Source: Stenotrophomonas acidaminiphila (GTDB lineage Bacteria; Pseudomonadota; Gammaproteobacteria; Xanthomonadales; Xanthomonadaceae). Taken from it: a DNA stretch of 64,000 nt. Location: assembly GCA_002951995.1 (NCBI GenBank), contig CP019797.1:60001-124000 (forward strand). Direction: 5' to 3'. The notes under the pieces were generated by a model. It was given only the letters and a program-made list of their open reading frames with translations. It ran no database searches and was not told where the DNA came from. Made by a program: the position numbers and the translations under genes. How positions within the stretch are numbered: the stretch's first letter is position 1; every line of letters starts with the position of its first letter. This document shows, piece by piece, positions 25,257-38,876 of the stretch.

Positions 25257-26423
25257 ATGCGCCTTACCCCCCTGTCGCTGGCCTGCCTGACCCTGCTGCT
25301 GCCGGCCTGCAGCCCGTCGTCACCGCCGGCCGCCACGCAAGCGGAGGCAGCCGCCGTGGCGACGCAGGAACAGGCGGATGCGGCGCCGGCCGAGGCCGCT
25401 TTCGAGTTCCCGGCGATCCCGCCGATCATGGTGCCCAGCCTCGTCGGCAGCGGCCCGGCGCAGAAGCAGCTGGAAGCCTCGATGCAGGCACTGATCGACC
25501 CGGTGGCCGGCATCAGCGTGCGCCCGGCGAACTGCGCCACCGACGGCGCGCTGGTCAACGAGAGCGGCTTCACCAATCTCGATGCCGCCGGCAACCTGCA
25601 GCGCGTTGCCGGCGAGGGCGTGTTCGAGGTGGCCGCCGATGGCAGCGGCCTGGCGGTGACCGACGAGGATGTGGTGCGGGTCAATCCCGATGGCAGCGGC
25701 AGCATCGTCAACAGTGCCGGCACCTTCGAGGTGAAGGCCGACGGCTCCGGCACCTATGTCGGCGAGCATGGGCATATCGAGCTGGACGGCAAGGGGGGCG
25801 GCACCTGGGTGGGCGACTTCGGCAACATCGAGAACCATGGCGATGGCTCGGGCCTGTGGGTGGGCGAAGAAGGCAGCATCGAGGTCCGCGCCGATGGCTC
25901 CGGGCGCTGGATCGGCGGGCCCGAAGGCATCGCCGAGAACCGCGGCGACGGCACCGGTACCGTGGGCGCGGTCGCGCGCGAGGTGCGCATGGCGCCGCTG
26001 CCGCCGCTGCCGCCGGCCGGGCGCTTCCCGCTGCTGGACAAGTTCAGGCCGTCCGGCGCGCCGTGTGGATTCGTCGTCACCCTCAGCGACAAGGTGCTGT
26101 TCGACTTCGACAAGGCGCAGGTACGTGCCGACGCCGGCAAGGTGCTGGACGCGCTGGCCACCGCGCTGCAGAAGGTGCCCTCGCGCGCCATCGAAGTCCG
26201 CGGCCACACCGACGCCAAGGGCGGCGACGACTACAACCAGGCGCTGTCCGAGCGGCGCGCGCAGGCGGTGGTGGCGGCGCTGCGCCAGCGCGGCGTTGCG
26301 CAGGACGCCAGCGCGCGTGGCTATGGCGAGGCGCAGCCGGTGGCGCCCAACGAAGTCGACGGGCGGGACAACCCCGGCGGCCGCCAGCTCAACCGCCGCG
26401 TGGAGATATTCGTGCGGACCTGA
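25257..26423 (+). CDS. OmpA-family lipoprotein with DGSG repeats
   Basis: A 388-residue outer-membrane lipoprotein. The signal peptide ends in a lipobox-like LLPAC (Cys18). A low-complexity Ala-rich spacer follows, then a short domain and about seven units of roughly 16-17 residues built on DGSG (about 124-238), such as ADGSGTYVGEHGHIEL and GDGSGLWVGEEGSIEV, which suggests a beta-solenoid. The C-terminus is an OmpA-like peptidoglycan-binding domain (VLFDFDKAQVRADAGKVLDAL, RGHTDAKGGDDYNQALSERRAQAV, GRQLNRRVEI). It probably ties the outer membrane to the wall while showing the repeat domain. ATG at 25257 has AGGAG 7 bases upstream. Confidence 0.88.
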   Translation: MRLTPLSLACLTLLLPACSPSSPPAATQAEAAAVATQEQADAAPAEAAFEFPAIPPIMVPSLVGSGPAQKQLEASMQALIDPVAGISVRPANCATDGALVNESGFTNLDAAGNLQRVAGEGVFEVAADGSGLAVTDEDVVRVNPDGSGSIVNSAGTFEVKADGSGTYVGEHGHIELDGKGGGTWVGDFGNIENHGDGSGLWVGEEGSIEVRADGSGRWIGGPEGIAENRGDGTGTVGAVAREVRMAPLPPLPPAGRFPLLDKFRPSGAPCGFVVTLSDKVLFDFDKAQVRADAGKVLDALATALQKVPSRAIEVRGHTDAKGGDDYNQALSERRAQAVVAALRQRGVAQDASARGYGEAQPVAPNEVDGRDNPGGRQLNRRVEIFVRT

Positions 26424-26515
26424 GCGGGAACCGGGCGCGGGCCCGGAAAGCCGCAGCCCGCACGAGGGACGCTGGCTTCAGGGAGCGGGCCCGGCGCCGG
26501 TAACGGACGCCTCGC

Positions 26516-28800
26516 TCAGTGCGCCCACCACGCCGCCAGCACCGGCATCGGCGCGCCGCCATCGATGCTGACCTGCAGGTCGAGCATGCGGTCGCCGCCG
26601 CCCTGGAAGTAGCGCAGCTCGAAGGCGTGCGCGCCGCGCGCCAGTGCGCGGCTGCCATGGGTGGTGCCGGGCGACTGGGGGCCGTCGCGGTCGATCACCA
26701 CGGTGTCGTCCAGCCACAGGCGCGCGCCGTCGTCGGAGGCCAGCGAGAACCGGTAGACGGCATCGGTGGGCACGCGCACGACCCCGCGGTAGCGCAGGCC
26801 GAAACGCTCCTGGCGGGCGAAGTCCGGCAGGTCGATGACGTCGGCGGTATCCGAGCGCACCGGGCGCATGCCGGGCAGGTCGTCGGTCTTCTGCACCGGC
26901 GCCTCGAAATAGTCGCGCTGCAGGCCAGGTCGGCGCATGCCAGCCGACGCCGCCGCGGCGGGCTGCAGGGTGGTCCGCGCGTAGCTGGCGCGCATCGTCG
27001 GCCCCAGCCGCCCGTCGGCGGTGAGCAGCCGCGCCGCCACCTGTACCGGCCCCCGGGTCAGGTCCAGCGCCAGCGGGCCCGCGTAGCGCGGCGAGTCCGC
27101 GGTGGGCTCGCTGCCGTCGGTGGTGACGACGATGGCGGCATCGTCCAGCGGCGAGCGCAGCGTCAGCGTGGCCGTGGACGCCAGGGTCAGCACGTCGCCG
27201 TCCAGCCCCAGCACCTCGGGCACGCGGTAGTTCACGCCCATGCGGCCCAGCGCGGCCAGCTGCGGCCCCAGCCGCGCGGCGAAGCCGTCCCAGTCGCGGC
27301 GGTCCCGCGCCGACCACAGCACCTCGCTCATCGCCAGCGCGCGCGGCCACAGCATGTACTCGGCGGCCTGCGGCGTGCGGATATGCTCGGTCCACAGGTT
27401 GGCCTGGCCGCCACGCACGTGCGCGGCCTGCGCCGGGGTGAGCTGCGCCGGCACCGGTTCGAAGGCATACACCTGGTGCAGCGGCAGGTACTGCGGGCAG
27501 TAAGGTTCGTCGGCCGCGCGCGACTGGCAGTAGTCGAAATAGGAATACGACACCGGCGTCATCACCACGTCATGGCCGCGCCGTGCCGCCTCGATGCCTT
27601 CGCCGATGCTGCGCCAGGCCATGATCGTGGTGCTCTTTGCCGGGTCGCCGGCGAGCATCTCGTCCCAGGCCAGCATGCGCCGGCCGTGCTGCTGCAGGTA
27701 GCGTTCGACCCGGCGCATGAACCAGCCCTGCAGCGCATGCTCGTCCTTCAGCCCCTCGCGGCGGATGATCGCCTGCGCGAGTGGGCTCTGCTGCCAGCGC
27801 ACGATCGGCGCCTCGTCGCCGCCGAGGTGGATGTATTCGGAGGGGAAGATCGCCATCACCTCGTCGAGCACGTTCTCGATGAACGTGAAGGTCGCCTCGC
27901 CGGGACAGACCACGTTGTCGTCCACGCCCCAGTCCACCCGCACCTGGAACGGCCCCGGCGTACAGGCCAGCTCCGGGTAGGCGGCCTGCACCGCGACGGT
28001 ATGGCCGGGCATCTCGATCTCCGGCACCACGGTGATGTGCAGCCTGCGCGCGTACTCCACGATCTCACGCGCCTGGGCCTGGGTGTAGAACCCCCGTAGC
28101 GCGTGCCGTCGTACGCGATGCGGCCGTCGCGCCGGTGCAACGCGGTCTGCGCGCGCCACGCGCCGACCTCGGTGAGCTTGGGGTAGCGCTTGATCTCCAG
28201 CCGCCAGCCCTGGTCGTCGGTCAGGTGCCAGTGCAGCACGTTGAACTTGTAGCGCGCCATCAAGTCGAGCTGGCGCTTGATGTAGTCCATCGGGAACAGG
28301 TGGCGGGCCACGTCCAGGTGCAGGCCGCGCCAGGCGAAGCGCGGCGCGTCGTCGATGGCGACGTGGGCGATGCCGTCGCCGCCGTCGGCCAGCAGCTGGC
28401 GCAGGGTCTGCAGGCCATGGAACAGGCCGGCGTCGCCGGCCGCGCGCAGGCGGATGCCGCGTTCGTCCACGCGCAGGGTATAGCCCTCGGGGTTGGCGCC
28501 GGCGTCCGCGTCCAGGGTCAGGGTGAGGTCGGCCGGCGCGCGGCTGCCGGCCGTGTCCAGCGGGCGCTGCCACGCCGCCCGCAGGATGTCCCCGGCCAGC
28601 ACACGCAGCGCATCCACGCGTGCCGGGTCGCCCTGCGTGGCGATGCGCAGCGTGGCACCGGGACGGTAGCGCCCGGGCTGCATGTCCATCCGTGCCGGCA
28701 GGGGGACGACCGACGGGGGTGTTGCCGCGCTGGCCGGCGACGGGGTCGGACATGCCAGGGCAACGACGAACAGCAGCGGGCGAAAGGCACTCATGCGCAT
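26516..28800 (-). CDS. GH20 beta-N-acetylhexosaminidase with PA14 domain (frameshifted)
   Basis: Removes terminal beta-linked GlcNAc or GalNAc. About 761 residues when repaired. In order: signal peptide (MRMSAFRPLLFVVALACPTPSPASA), GH20 N-terminal domain, the GH20 barrel (RFAWRGLHLDVARHLFP, NVLHWHLTDDQGWRLEI, and the catalytic pair in HLGGDEAP), a chitobiase-type C-terminal domain (VTTDGSEPTADSP), and a PA14 carbohydrate-binding domain. GGAG precedes ATG 28800. One G is missing in the run at 28091-28095: GGSTPRP should be GGFYTQAQAREIV. In this window it would remove antennal GlcNAc after defucosylation and degalactosylation. Confidence 0.88.
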
Positions 28801-28901
28801 GCGGGTCTCCGGGACAGACGTGGCGTCGGAAGGTGGCGCTTTCCCTCGTGCGCCGACATGATCCCGTGGACAGGGGGCAACGGCGACGGGAGGAGCGGGC
28901 G

Positions 28902-30005
28902 ATGAAGACGATGACGATCCTGCGCGGCCTGGCCGTGCTGCTGCTGGGCCTGGCCAGCGCCTGCACGGCTGCGGCGCCGCGCGAACCGAACGTGGTGGTG
29001 GTGACGCTGGACGGCGTGCGTGCGCAGGAGATCTTCGGCGGCATGGATGCGGACATCGCGCGCGCGGCCGGCGACGAGAGCGGGGACGCCGGCCAGTTCG
29101 ATCGCTACCGCGGCGACAGCGCCGCGCAGCGGCGCGCACGGCTGATGCCGTTCTTCTGGGGCACGTTGATGCGCGATCACGGCTGGGTCGCCGGCAATGC
29201 AACGCTTGGCAGCCGCGTGCAGCTGGGCAACCGCATGCGCTTTTCGTATCCCGGCTATGCCGAGCTGCTGACCGGGATGCCGCGCGATGACAGCGTGACC
29301 AGCAATGCCGCGATCCAGAGCCCGTACCCGACCGTGCTGGAGTTCGTGCGCGAGCGGCTGCGCCTGCCACGCGCCAAGGTCGCCGCCTTCGGTTCGTGGG
29401 ACCGCTTCGCCGGCATCCCCGAGCACACCCGCGGCAGCATTACCGTCAACGCCGGCTTCATGCCGTTCGTTGACAGCGATCCGGGCATCCGCCGGCTCGA
29501 TGCCATCCAGGCGCAGGCACGCACCTGGCGCCACGAACGCTTCGACGCCTTCACCGCGGCGTTCGCGCTGCGCTATCTGGAACGCGAGCGCCCGCGCCTG
29601 CTCTACGTGGGGCTGGGCGATACCGACGAGTGGGCGCACGCCGGTCGCTACATGGACACGCTCGAGGCCCTGGCGCTGGCCGACCGTTTCCTGCAGACAC
29701 TGTGGCAGTGGCTGCAATCGCAGCCGGACTACCGCGACAACACCGTGCTGGTCATCGCCACCGACCACGGCCGCGGCCGCACGGTGCGCGACTGGAGCGA
29801 CCACGGCCCGGACGTGGAGGGCGCGCAGGACGTGTGGCTGGCGCTGGCCGGCCCCGGCCAGGCCCGTCGTGGCGAACTGCGGCAGGCCCCGGACCTGCGC
29901 CAGGGACAGATCGCCGCCAGCATCGCCGCGCTGTTCGGCCTGGACTTCCGCGACATGGAACCCGGTGCCGGCGAGCCGGTGCAGGAAACGCTGCGCAGGC
30001 CCTGA
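28902..30005 (+). CDS. Alkaline phosphatase-superfamily hydrolase, exported
   Basis: A 367-residue exported protein, with a lipobox-like LASAC in the signal peptide (about residue 21). It shows alkaline-phosphatase-fold metal ligands: NVVVVTLDGVRAQEIFGG near the start, GDTDEWAHAGRY in the middle and ATDHGRGRTVRDWSDHG late, with SYPGYAELLTG at the nucleophile region. It could be a phosphodiesterase, phosphatase or sulfatase; the substrate is unknown and no sulfatase C-x-P-x-R motif is seen. It is divergent from the GH20 gene and upstream of the GntR regulator, so a role in the same glycan locus is possible. GGGAGGAG precedes ATG 28902. Confidence 0.75.
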   Translation: MKTMTILRGLAVLLLGLASACTAAAPREPNVVVVTLDGVRAQEIFGGMDADIARAAGDESGDAGQFDRYRGDSAAQRRARLMPFFWGTLMRDHGWVAGNATLGSRVQLGNRMRFSYPGYAELLTGMPRDDSVTSNAAIQSPYPTVLEFVRERLRLPRAKVAAFGSWDRFAGIPEHTRGSITVNAGFMPFVDSDPGIRRLDAIQAQARTWRHERFDAFTAAFALRYLERERPRLLYVGLGDTDEWAHAGRYMDTLEALALADRFLQTLWQWLQSQPDYRDNTVLVIATDHGRGRTVRDWSDHGPDVEGAQDVWLALAGPGQARRGELRQAPDLRQGQIAASIAALFGLDFRDMEPGAGEPVQETLRRP

Positions 30006-30023
30006 GCGGCGCGTGCGCTGGCC

Positions 30024-30036
30024 TATACTCCCGCCA
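30024..30036 (+). promoter_or_regulatory. Probable -10 element for the GntR gene
   Basis: TATACT at 30024-30029 is a good -10 match. It would start transcription near 30036, leaving a leader of about 42 bases before the GTG chosen as start. No convincing -35 is seen. If translation instead began at the ATG at 30036, the message would be leaderless. Confidence 0.4.
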
Positions 30037-30077
30037 TGTCCCCGCCTAAGAAATCGCAAGGGATGCGGAGCCAACGC

Positions 30078-30840
30078 GTGCCAGTCAAGAGCATCCAGAA
30101 CCGCCGGCTTTACCAGCAGATCGCCGACCAGCTGCGCGGCATGATCAACCGTGGCGAATACCCCCCGGCAGCTACCTGCCACCGGAACGCGAGCTGTCGC
30201 AGCAGTTCGGCGTCAGCCGTACCTCGCTGCGCGAGGCGCTGATCGCGCTGGAGGTCCTGGGCCTGGTGCGCGTGCGCGTCGGCGACGGCGTGAGCGTGAT
30301 CGGGCCGGAGCAGAGCGGGGCCACGCCCAGCGTCGGCGCGCTGGACCGCGCCCGCCAGCTCAACCCGTGGACGCTGGATCCGGAGCTGGGGTGGTGGCCG
30401 ATTTCGATGCCGAGATCCCGCCATTCTCGCTGCTCAGCGCACGCCGCCTGGTGGAGCCGGAAGCCGCCGCGCTGGCGGCGGAAAACGCCACCGAGGAGGA
30501 GATTGCCGGGATCGAGGACGCGCTGCAGCGGAACATCGCCGACAACCTGCACCACTCCACCACCCATCCGGGCGACCGCCTGCTGCACGTGCGCATCGCC
30601 GACGCCAGCGGCAACCCGGCCTACGCGCTGTTGATCCGCCACCTGCTCGGGCACCGCTATGGCGCCATGTTCCAGCGGCTGCAGCATCTCTACACCCCGC
30701 ACGACATGCCGCACCGCTCGGAGAACGAGCACCAGGCCATCGTCGATGCGATCCGCGCGCGTGACCCGGCAGCCGCACGCAAGGCCATGCGCGTGCACCT
30801 GGATTCGGTGATCCGGATCTTCTCGCGCGGCGAGGCCTGA
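30078..30840 (+). CDS. GntR-family (FadR/FCD type) regulator, probable fucose/glycan repressor (frameshifted twice)
   Basis: A DNA-binding repressor with an N-terminal winged helix ([19 protein letters not shown], then [30 protein letters not shown]) and a C-terminal FCD ligand domain ([65 protein letters not shown]). About 254 residues when repaired. The start is GTG 30078 (VPVKSIQNR) with GGAG upstream. Two single-base losses break the frame: in the C6 run at 30161-30166 and the G4 run at 30388-30391. Adding one base at each gives an unbroken family sequence. It sits directly at the end of the convergent fucose operon. FadR-type operators (T.GT...AC.A) occur in three promoter regions of this locus. 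Confidence 0.85.
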
Positions 30841-30860
30841 CCCGCAGCGCGCCGGCCGGC

Positions 30861-32090
30861 TCACGCCCGCGGCCGTGCGCACAGCCCGTAGCCGGCGACT
30901 ACCGCGAAGCACAGTGCCGGTACCCAGAATGCGCTTTCGATCCCGCGCAGGTCGGCGATGCGGCCCATGAACCACGGCACGATGGCGCCGCCGACGACGG
31001 CCATGATGATGAAGCTTGCGCCGCGCTTGGTCTGCGCGCCCAGCCCCTTCACCCCCAGCGCGAAGATGGTGGGGAACATCATCGACATGAAGAAAAACAC
31101 CGCGACCAGCGCCGCCACCGACACCGTGCCGATGCCGGCCACGACCACCGCGCACAGCACGACATTGATCGCCGCGTACGCGGTGAGCAGCCGCGCCGCC
31201 GGCACCACGCCCATCAGCGCGGTGGCCAGGAAGCGCCCGGCCAGGAAGCAGCCCAGCGCCACGGCGAGCAGGTAGGCCGCGCGCTCGGACGACAGCCCCG
31301 GCACGTGGTCCACCGCGTAGTTGATGAAGAACGCACCGACGCCGACCTGCGCGGCGACGTAGAAGAACTGCGCCACCACCGCGAACACGAAATGGCGTTG
31401 CCTGAGCAACGGCGGCTGCCGGGCCGGCGCCACCGGGGCCGCCGGCCCGGCAGCCGCCTCGGGCATGCGCGTGCGCCACACCAGCACCGCGATGGCGATG
31501 ACCACGATGGCGGTGGCGACGTAGATCAGCTGCACGCCGTGGCTGCCGGAAATACCCGATGCCGGGGCGCCGAAGAACAGCTTGCCGCCGATGAAGGGAG
31601 CGATGAACGTGCCCAGCCCGTTGAACGACTGCGCCAGGTTGAGCCGGCGTTCCGAGCTCTCCGCCGGGCCGAGCACGGTGGCGTAGGGGTTGGCCGCGGT
31701 TTCCAGGCAGGCCAGCCCGCAGGCGATCACGAACAGCGCGAACAGGAAATACTCGAACACGCCGGCCGCGGTGGCCGGGATGAACAGCAGCGCGCCGACC
31801 GCGAACAGCCCCAGCCCGAGCAGGATGCCGGTCTTGTAGCCGTGGCGCTCCATCAGCCGCGCCGCCGGCAGCGCCATCAGGAAGTAGGCGCCGAAGTAGG
31901 CCGCCTGCAGCAGCGCCGAGCGCGCGCGGGTGATGTCCAGCGCTTCCTGGAAATGCTTGTTGAGCACGTCCAGCAGGCCATAGGAGAAGCCCCACAGGAA
32001 GAACAGGCTGGTGACCAGCACGAAAGCCAGGCGGTAGCGGCGTGCGCCGGTGTCCTGCGGGCTCGGGGCGGTACCGGGCAATACGGGCAT
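30861..32090 (-). CDS. fucP: FucP-type sugar:H+ symporter (MFS)
   Basis: A 409-residue, twelve-segment major-facilitator permease of the FucP/glucose-galactose subfamily. Family features: LFFLWGFSYGLLDVLNKHFQ in the first segment, AAYFGAYFLMALPAARLMERHGYKTGILLGL, and ACLETAANPYATVLGP. It should bring L-fucose across the inner membrane with protons. It is the last gene of the fucose operon, 23 bases after the mutarotase gene. ATG at 32090 has AGGAG 9-10 bases upstream. Confidence 0.9.
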   Translation of the reverse strand: MPVLPGTAPSPQDTGARRYRLAFVLVTSLFFLWGFSYGLLDVLNKHFQEALDITRARSALLQAAYFGAYFLMALPAARLMERHGYKTGILLGLGLFAVGALLFIPATAAGVFEYFLFALFVIACGLACLETAANPYATVLGPAESSERRLNLAQSFNGLGTFIAPFIGGKLFFGAPASGISGSHGVQLIYVATAIVVIAIAVLVWRTRMPEAAAGPAAPVAPARQPPLLRQRHFVFAVVAQFFYVAAQVGVGAFFINYAVDHVPGLSSERAAYLLAVALGCFLAGRFLATALMGVVPAARLLTAYAAINVVLCAVVVAGIGTVSVAALVAVFFFMSMMFPTIFALGVKGLGAQTKRGASFIIMAVVGGAIVPWFMGRIADLRGIESAFWVPALCFAVVAGYGLCARPRA

Positions 32091-32113
32091 GGCATTGGCT
32101 CCTGTGGATCGGA

Positions 32114-32455
32114 TCAGTCGGTGTCGGCGAGGCGGAACAGGCAGTGCATCGGCGTCCACTTGGCGCCGTCCGGCGTCCAGGGCGTGGCCGCCTGGAACGT
32201 CCACATCAGTTCTTCCCACGCACGCAGGCGCGGGTCGCCGGCCTCGGCCGCGGCCAGGCGCGCGGCGTCGAACACGGCATCGTCGGTGTCCATCACCATC
32301 ACCAGGCGCGTGCCCAGGCGGAAGATCTCCAGCTCGCGCACGCCATGCCGGCGCAGATGCGCCAGCACCTCCGGCCACACCGCGCGGTGGTATGCCTCGT
32401 ACCGCGCGATCAGGGACGGGTCGTCCTTCAGGTCGAGTGCGAGGCAATGGCGCAT
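32114..32455 (-). CDS. L-fucose/L-rhamnose mutarotase (RhaM family)
   Basis: A 113-residue dimeric-barrel enzyme of the RhaM (DUF718) family: LALDLKDDPSLIARYEAYHRAVWPEVLAHLRRHGV, then RLVMVMDTDD and EELMWTFQAATPWTPDGAKW. It interconverts alpha and beta pyranose anomers, here presumably of L-fucose, so that the dehydrogenase receives its preferred anomer. It lies 11 bases after the fucose dehydrogenase gene, with GGAG before the ATG at 32455. The family alone would not separate fucose from rhamnose; the operon does. Confidence 0.88.
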   Translation of the reverse strand: MRHCLALDLKDDPSLIARYEAYHRAVWPEVLAHLRRHGVRELEIFRLGTRLVMVMDTDDAVFDAARLAAAEAGDPRLRAWEELMWTFQAATPWTPDGAKWTPMHCLFRLADTD

Positions 32456-32466
32456 GGATGGGCTCC

Positions 32467-35853
<3,387 letters not shown>

Positions 35854-35857
<4 letters not shown>

Positions 35858-37176
35858 GCGGGACCGCCGCGGTGGGCGCTGCCGTCCGGGTAGCGGTACT
35901 GCTCGCGGCTGGCGGGCTTCATGGTGATCGAAAAGCCCGGCGCGGCAGGCGGCAGGTAGGCGGCGTCGCGGATCGTGCATGGATCGAGGAAGTGCTCGTG
36001 CAGGTGGTCCACGTATTCCACCACGCGGCCTTCGCGGGTGCCGGCGATGCACACGTAGTCGATCATCGCCAAGTGCTGCACGTATTCGCACAGGCCCACG
36101 CCGCCGGCATGCGGGCATACCGGCAGGCCGTACTTGGCGGCCAGCAGCAGGATCGCCAGCACCTCGTTGACGCCGCCGACGCGGCAGGCATCGATCTGCA
36201 CCACGTCGATCGCGCCGCCGACGATGAACTGCTTGAACATCACCCGGTTCTGGCACATCTCGCCGGTGGCGACCTGTACCGGTGCCACGCCCTGGCGGAT
36301 GGCACGGTGGCCGGCGACGTCGTCGGGGCTGGTCGGCTCCTCGATGAACCACGGCCGCGCGAACGCCAGCTGGCGCACCCAGTCGATGGCCTGGCCCACG
36401 TCCCAGATCTGGTTGGCGTCGATCATCAGCCGACGCTCGGGGCCGAGCACTTCGCGGGCGATGCGCACGCGGCGGATGTCGTCCTGCAGGTCGCGGCCGA
36501 CCTTCAGCTTGACGTGGTCGAAGCCGGCGTCCACCGCTTCCCGGCACAGCCGGCGCAGCTTGTCGTCCGGGTAACCCAGCCAGCCGGCGGAGGTGGTGTA
36601 GCAGGGGTAGCCTTCGCGCTCGAGCGTGGCGATGCGCGCGGCCTTGCCGGCCTGGCGTTCGCGCAGCAGGGCCAGCGCCTGGTCCGCGGTGATGGCATCG
36701 GTGAGATAGCGGAAGTCCACGCAGCGCACCAGTTGTTCCGGCGTCATGTCCGCCACCAGCCGCCACACCGGCTTGCCCTCGGCCTTGGCCCACAGGTCCC
36801 ACACGGCATTGACCACCGCGCCGGTGGCCAGGTGCATGGCGCCCTTGTCCGGGCCGATCCAGCGCAGCTGGCTGTCGGAGGTGACGTGGCGCCAGAAGCG
36901 GCCCATGTCCGCGGCGATCCAGTCCAGCCGCAGGCCGACGACCAGGTGCCGCAGCGCCTCGATCGCCGCGCAGCACACCTCGTTGCCGCGGCCGATGGTG
37001 AAGGTCAGGCCGTGGCCTTCCAGCCCCGACCGGCTGGTTTCCAGCACCACGTAGGCGGCCGAATAGTCCGGGTCCGGGTTCATCGCGTCCGAGCCGTCGA
37101 GCTGGCGCGAGGTGGGGAAGCGGAGGTCCTCGACCCGCAGGCCGGTGATGCGCACGCCGTCGACGGCTGCGTTCAT
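35854..37176 (-). CDS. fucD: L-fuconate dehydratase (enolase superfamily)
   Basis: Dehydrates L-fuconate to 2-keto-3-deoxy-L-fuconate. The 440-residue length equals the characterised Xanthomonas campestris enzyme. Visible active-site parts are the K-x-K motif (Lys223-Leu-Lys225, HVKLKVGRD), the metal-site run [16 protein letters not shown] and GEMCQNR, and the catalytic His356 in [12 protein letters not shown]. As I recall, the Xanthomonas residues are Lys220 and His351, a constant offset of five. ATG 37176 overlaps the upstream stop (ATGA). Confidence 0.95.
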
Positions 37177-38015
37177 GCCTGCACCACCTTCTGCCGCTGT
37201 TCGCCCAGCCCGGTGATGCCCAGGCGCATGACCTGGCCGGCGCGCAGGTAGACCGGCGGCTTCTGCCCCAGGCCCACCCCCGGCGGCGTGCCGGTGGAGA
37301 TCACGTCGCCCGGCTGCAGGCTCATGAAGCGGCTCAGGTAGCTGACCAGGAACGGCACCGGGAACACCATGGTGCGGGTGTTGCCGTCCTGGTAGCGGTG
37401 CCCGTCCACCTCCAGCCACAGGTCCAGCGCCTGCGGGTCGGGGACCTCGTCGGCGGTGACCAGCCACGGGCCGAGCGGGCCGAAGCTGTCGCAGCCCTTG
37501 CCCTTGTCCCAGGTGCCGGTGCCCTCGAGCTGGAACTCGCGCTCGGAGACGTCGTTGACCACGCAGTAGCCGGCCACGTGGTCCATCGCGTCGGCCTCGG
37601 CGATGTAGCGCCCGCCGCGGCCGATCACCACGCCCAGCTCCACTTCCCAGTCGGTCTTGTACGAACCGCGCGGGATCTGCACGTCGTCGTCCGGCCCGCA
37701 GATGGCACTGGTCCACTTGCTGAACACCACCGGCTCGGCCGGCACCTGCGCCCCGGTCTCGGCGGCGTGGTCGGAATAGTTCAGGCCGATGCACACGAAC
37801 TTGCCGACCCGGCCCACGCAGGGGCCGATGCGCGGCGTGCCCGGCACCCGCGGCAGGGCCGCCGGGTCGAGCGCGCGCAGGCGCCGCAGGCCTTCCGGGG
37901 TGAGCGCGTCGCCGGCGATGTCGGCGACCACAGCCGACAGGTCACGCAGCTGTCCCGAATCGTCCAGCAGTCCCGGTTTCTCCGCACCGTGCGGGCCGTA
38001 GCGCAGCAGTTTCAT
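37173..38015 (-). CDS. 2,4-diketo-3-deoxy-L-fuconate hydrolase (FAH family)
   Basis: A 280-residue fumarylacetoacetate-hydrolase-fold enzyme: [27 protein letters not shown] with metal-binding acids, [22 protein letters not shown] and STGTPPGVG. In the non-phosphorylated fucose route it splits 2,4-diketo-3-deoxy-L-fuconate to pyruvate and L-lactate, the last step. It is the second gene of the operon, 27 bases after the dehydrogenase gene, and is coupled to the dehydratase gene by ATGA. Confidence 0.88.
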   Translation of the reverse strand: MKLLRYGPHGAEKPGLLDDSGQLRDLSAVVADIAGDALTPEGLRRLRALDPAALPRVPGTPRIGPCVGRVGKFVCIGLNYSDHAAETGAQVPAEPVVFSKWTSAICGPDDDVQIPRGSYKTDWEVELGVVIGRGGRYIAEADAMDHVAGYCVVNDVSEREFQLEGTGTWDKGKGCDSFGPLGPWLVTADEVPDPQALDLWLEVDGHRYQDGNTRTMVFPVPFLVSYLSRFMSLQPGDVISTGTPPGVGLGQKPPVYLRAGQVMRLGITGLGEQRQKVVQA

Positions 38016-38042
38016 GGTGTGTTCCTTGATCCTTGGGGGAGG

Positions 38043-38807
38043 TCAGTTGATCCAGCCGCCGTCGATGACGTGGATGGCGCCGGTGGTGAAGGCCGATTCG
38101 TCGCTGGCCAGGTGCACCGCCAGCGCGGCGATCTCTCCGGGCTGGCCGAGCCGGCCCATCGGCTGGCGGCCGACGAATGCGGCCTGCACCGCCTCGAAAC
38201 TGCTGCCCTGCTGGCGCGCCTGCTCGGCGATGCGCGCCTCCAGCGACGGCGAGCCCACGGTGCCGGGGCAGATCGCGTTGCAACGGATGCCCTGGCCGAC
38301 ATGGTCGGCCGCCACCGCCTTGCTCAGGCCGATCACCGCGGCCTTGGTGGTGCCGTAGATGAAGCGGTTGGGCACGCCCTTGATGCTGGACGCCACCGAG
38401 GCGACGTTGATGATCGAGCCGCCGCCGCGCGCCAGCATGCCCGGCAGCAGGGCGCGGATCAGGTGGAACATCGAGCCGACATTGAGCTGCCAGGCCCGCT
38501 CCCATTCCTGCTCGCTGGCGTCCAGGATGCTGCCGCTGTGCACGTAGCCGGCACAGTTGAACAGCACGTCCACGGCGTCGCCGCCGGTGTGGCGGGAGGC
38601 CAGCGCGGCGATGGCGGCGCGATCGGTCACGTCCAGCTGCAAGGGAGTGAGCGCTTCGCCGGCCTCCTCGCGCAGGTGCTGCAGCGCGTCGCGGTTGATG
38701 TCGGCGGCGATGACCCGGGCGCCCTCGCGGACGAAGGCCAGCGCGGTGGCGCGGCCGATGCCCTGCGCGGCGGCGGTGACCAGGGCGTGTTTGCCTTGCA
38801 GGCGCAT
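38043..38807 (-). CDS. 2-keto-3-deoxy-L-fuconate dehydrogenase (SDR)
   Basis: A 254-residue short-chain dehydrogenase. It has the nucleotide-binding motif [18 protein letters not shown] after the second strand (an NAD-type acidic residue), [35 protein letters not shown] (catalytic Ser, Tyr, Lys) and [10 protein letters not shown]. The pattern matches Xanthomonas 2-keto-3-deoxy-L-fuconate dehydrogenase and its BDH2-like relatives. It oxidises 2-keto-3-deoxy-L-fuconate to the 2,4-diketo form. It is the first gene of the operon; GGAG precedes ATG 38807. Confidence 0.9.
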   Translation of the reverse strand: MRLQGKHALVTAAAQGIGRATALAFVREGARVIAADINRDALQHLREEAGEALTPLQLDVTDRAAIAALASRHTGGDAVDVLFNCAGYVHSGSILDASEQEWERAWQLNVGSMFHLIRALLPGMLARGGGSIINVASVASSIKGVPNRFIYGTTKAAVIGLSKAVAADHVGQGIRCNAICPGTVGSPSLEARIAEQARQQGSSFEAVQAAFVGRQPMGRLGQPGEIAALAVHLASDESAFTTGAIHVIDGGWIN

Positions 38808-38827
38808 GGAGTGGACTCCCGGGTTGA

Positions 38828-38876
38828 ATTGGTACAGCGGTTGGACCAATGCTATCGTGCCTCGGGCCTGTTGCAA
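38828..38876 (-). promoter_or_regulatory. Fucose operon promoter with overlapping GntR-type operator
   Basis: Minus strand: -35 TTGCAA (38876-38871), 16-base spacer, -10 TAGCAT (38854-38849). Overlapping and following the -10 is ATTGGTCCAACC, which read on the plus strand contains CGGTTGGACCA (38838-38848), a near match to the FadR-type consensus T.GT...AC.A. The wider unit ATTGGT...ACCAAT (38828-38850) is an inverted repeat. Repressor binding here would block polymerase. The rest of the 385-base divergent region, up to the fucosidase gene at 39193, shows no further gene or clear promoter. Confidence 0.65.

Noticed and set aside
28801..29370. Upstream extension of the GH20 frame beyond ATG 28800
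   Set aside because: It overlaps the divergent phosphatase-superfamily gene; the signal peptide and GGAG site fit ATG 28800.
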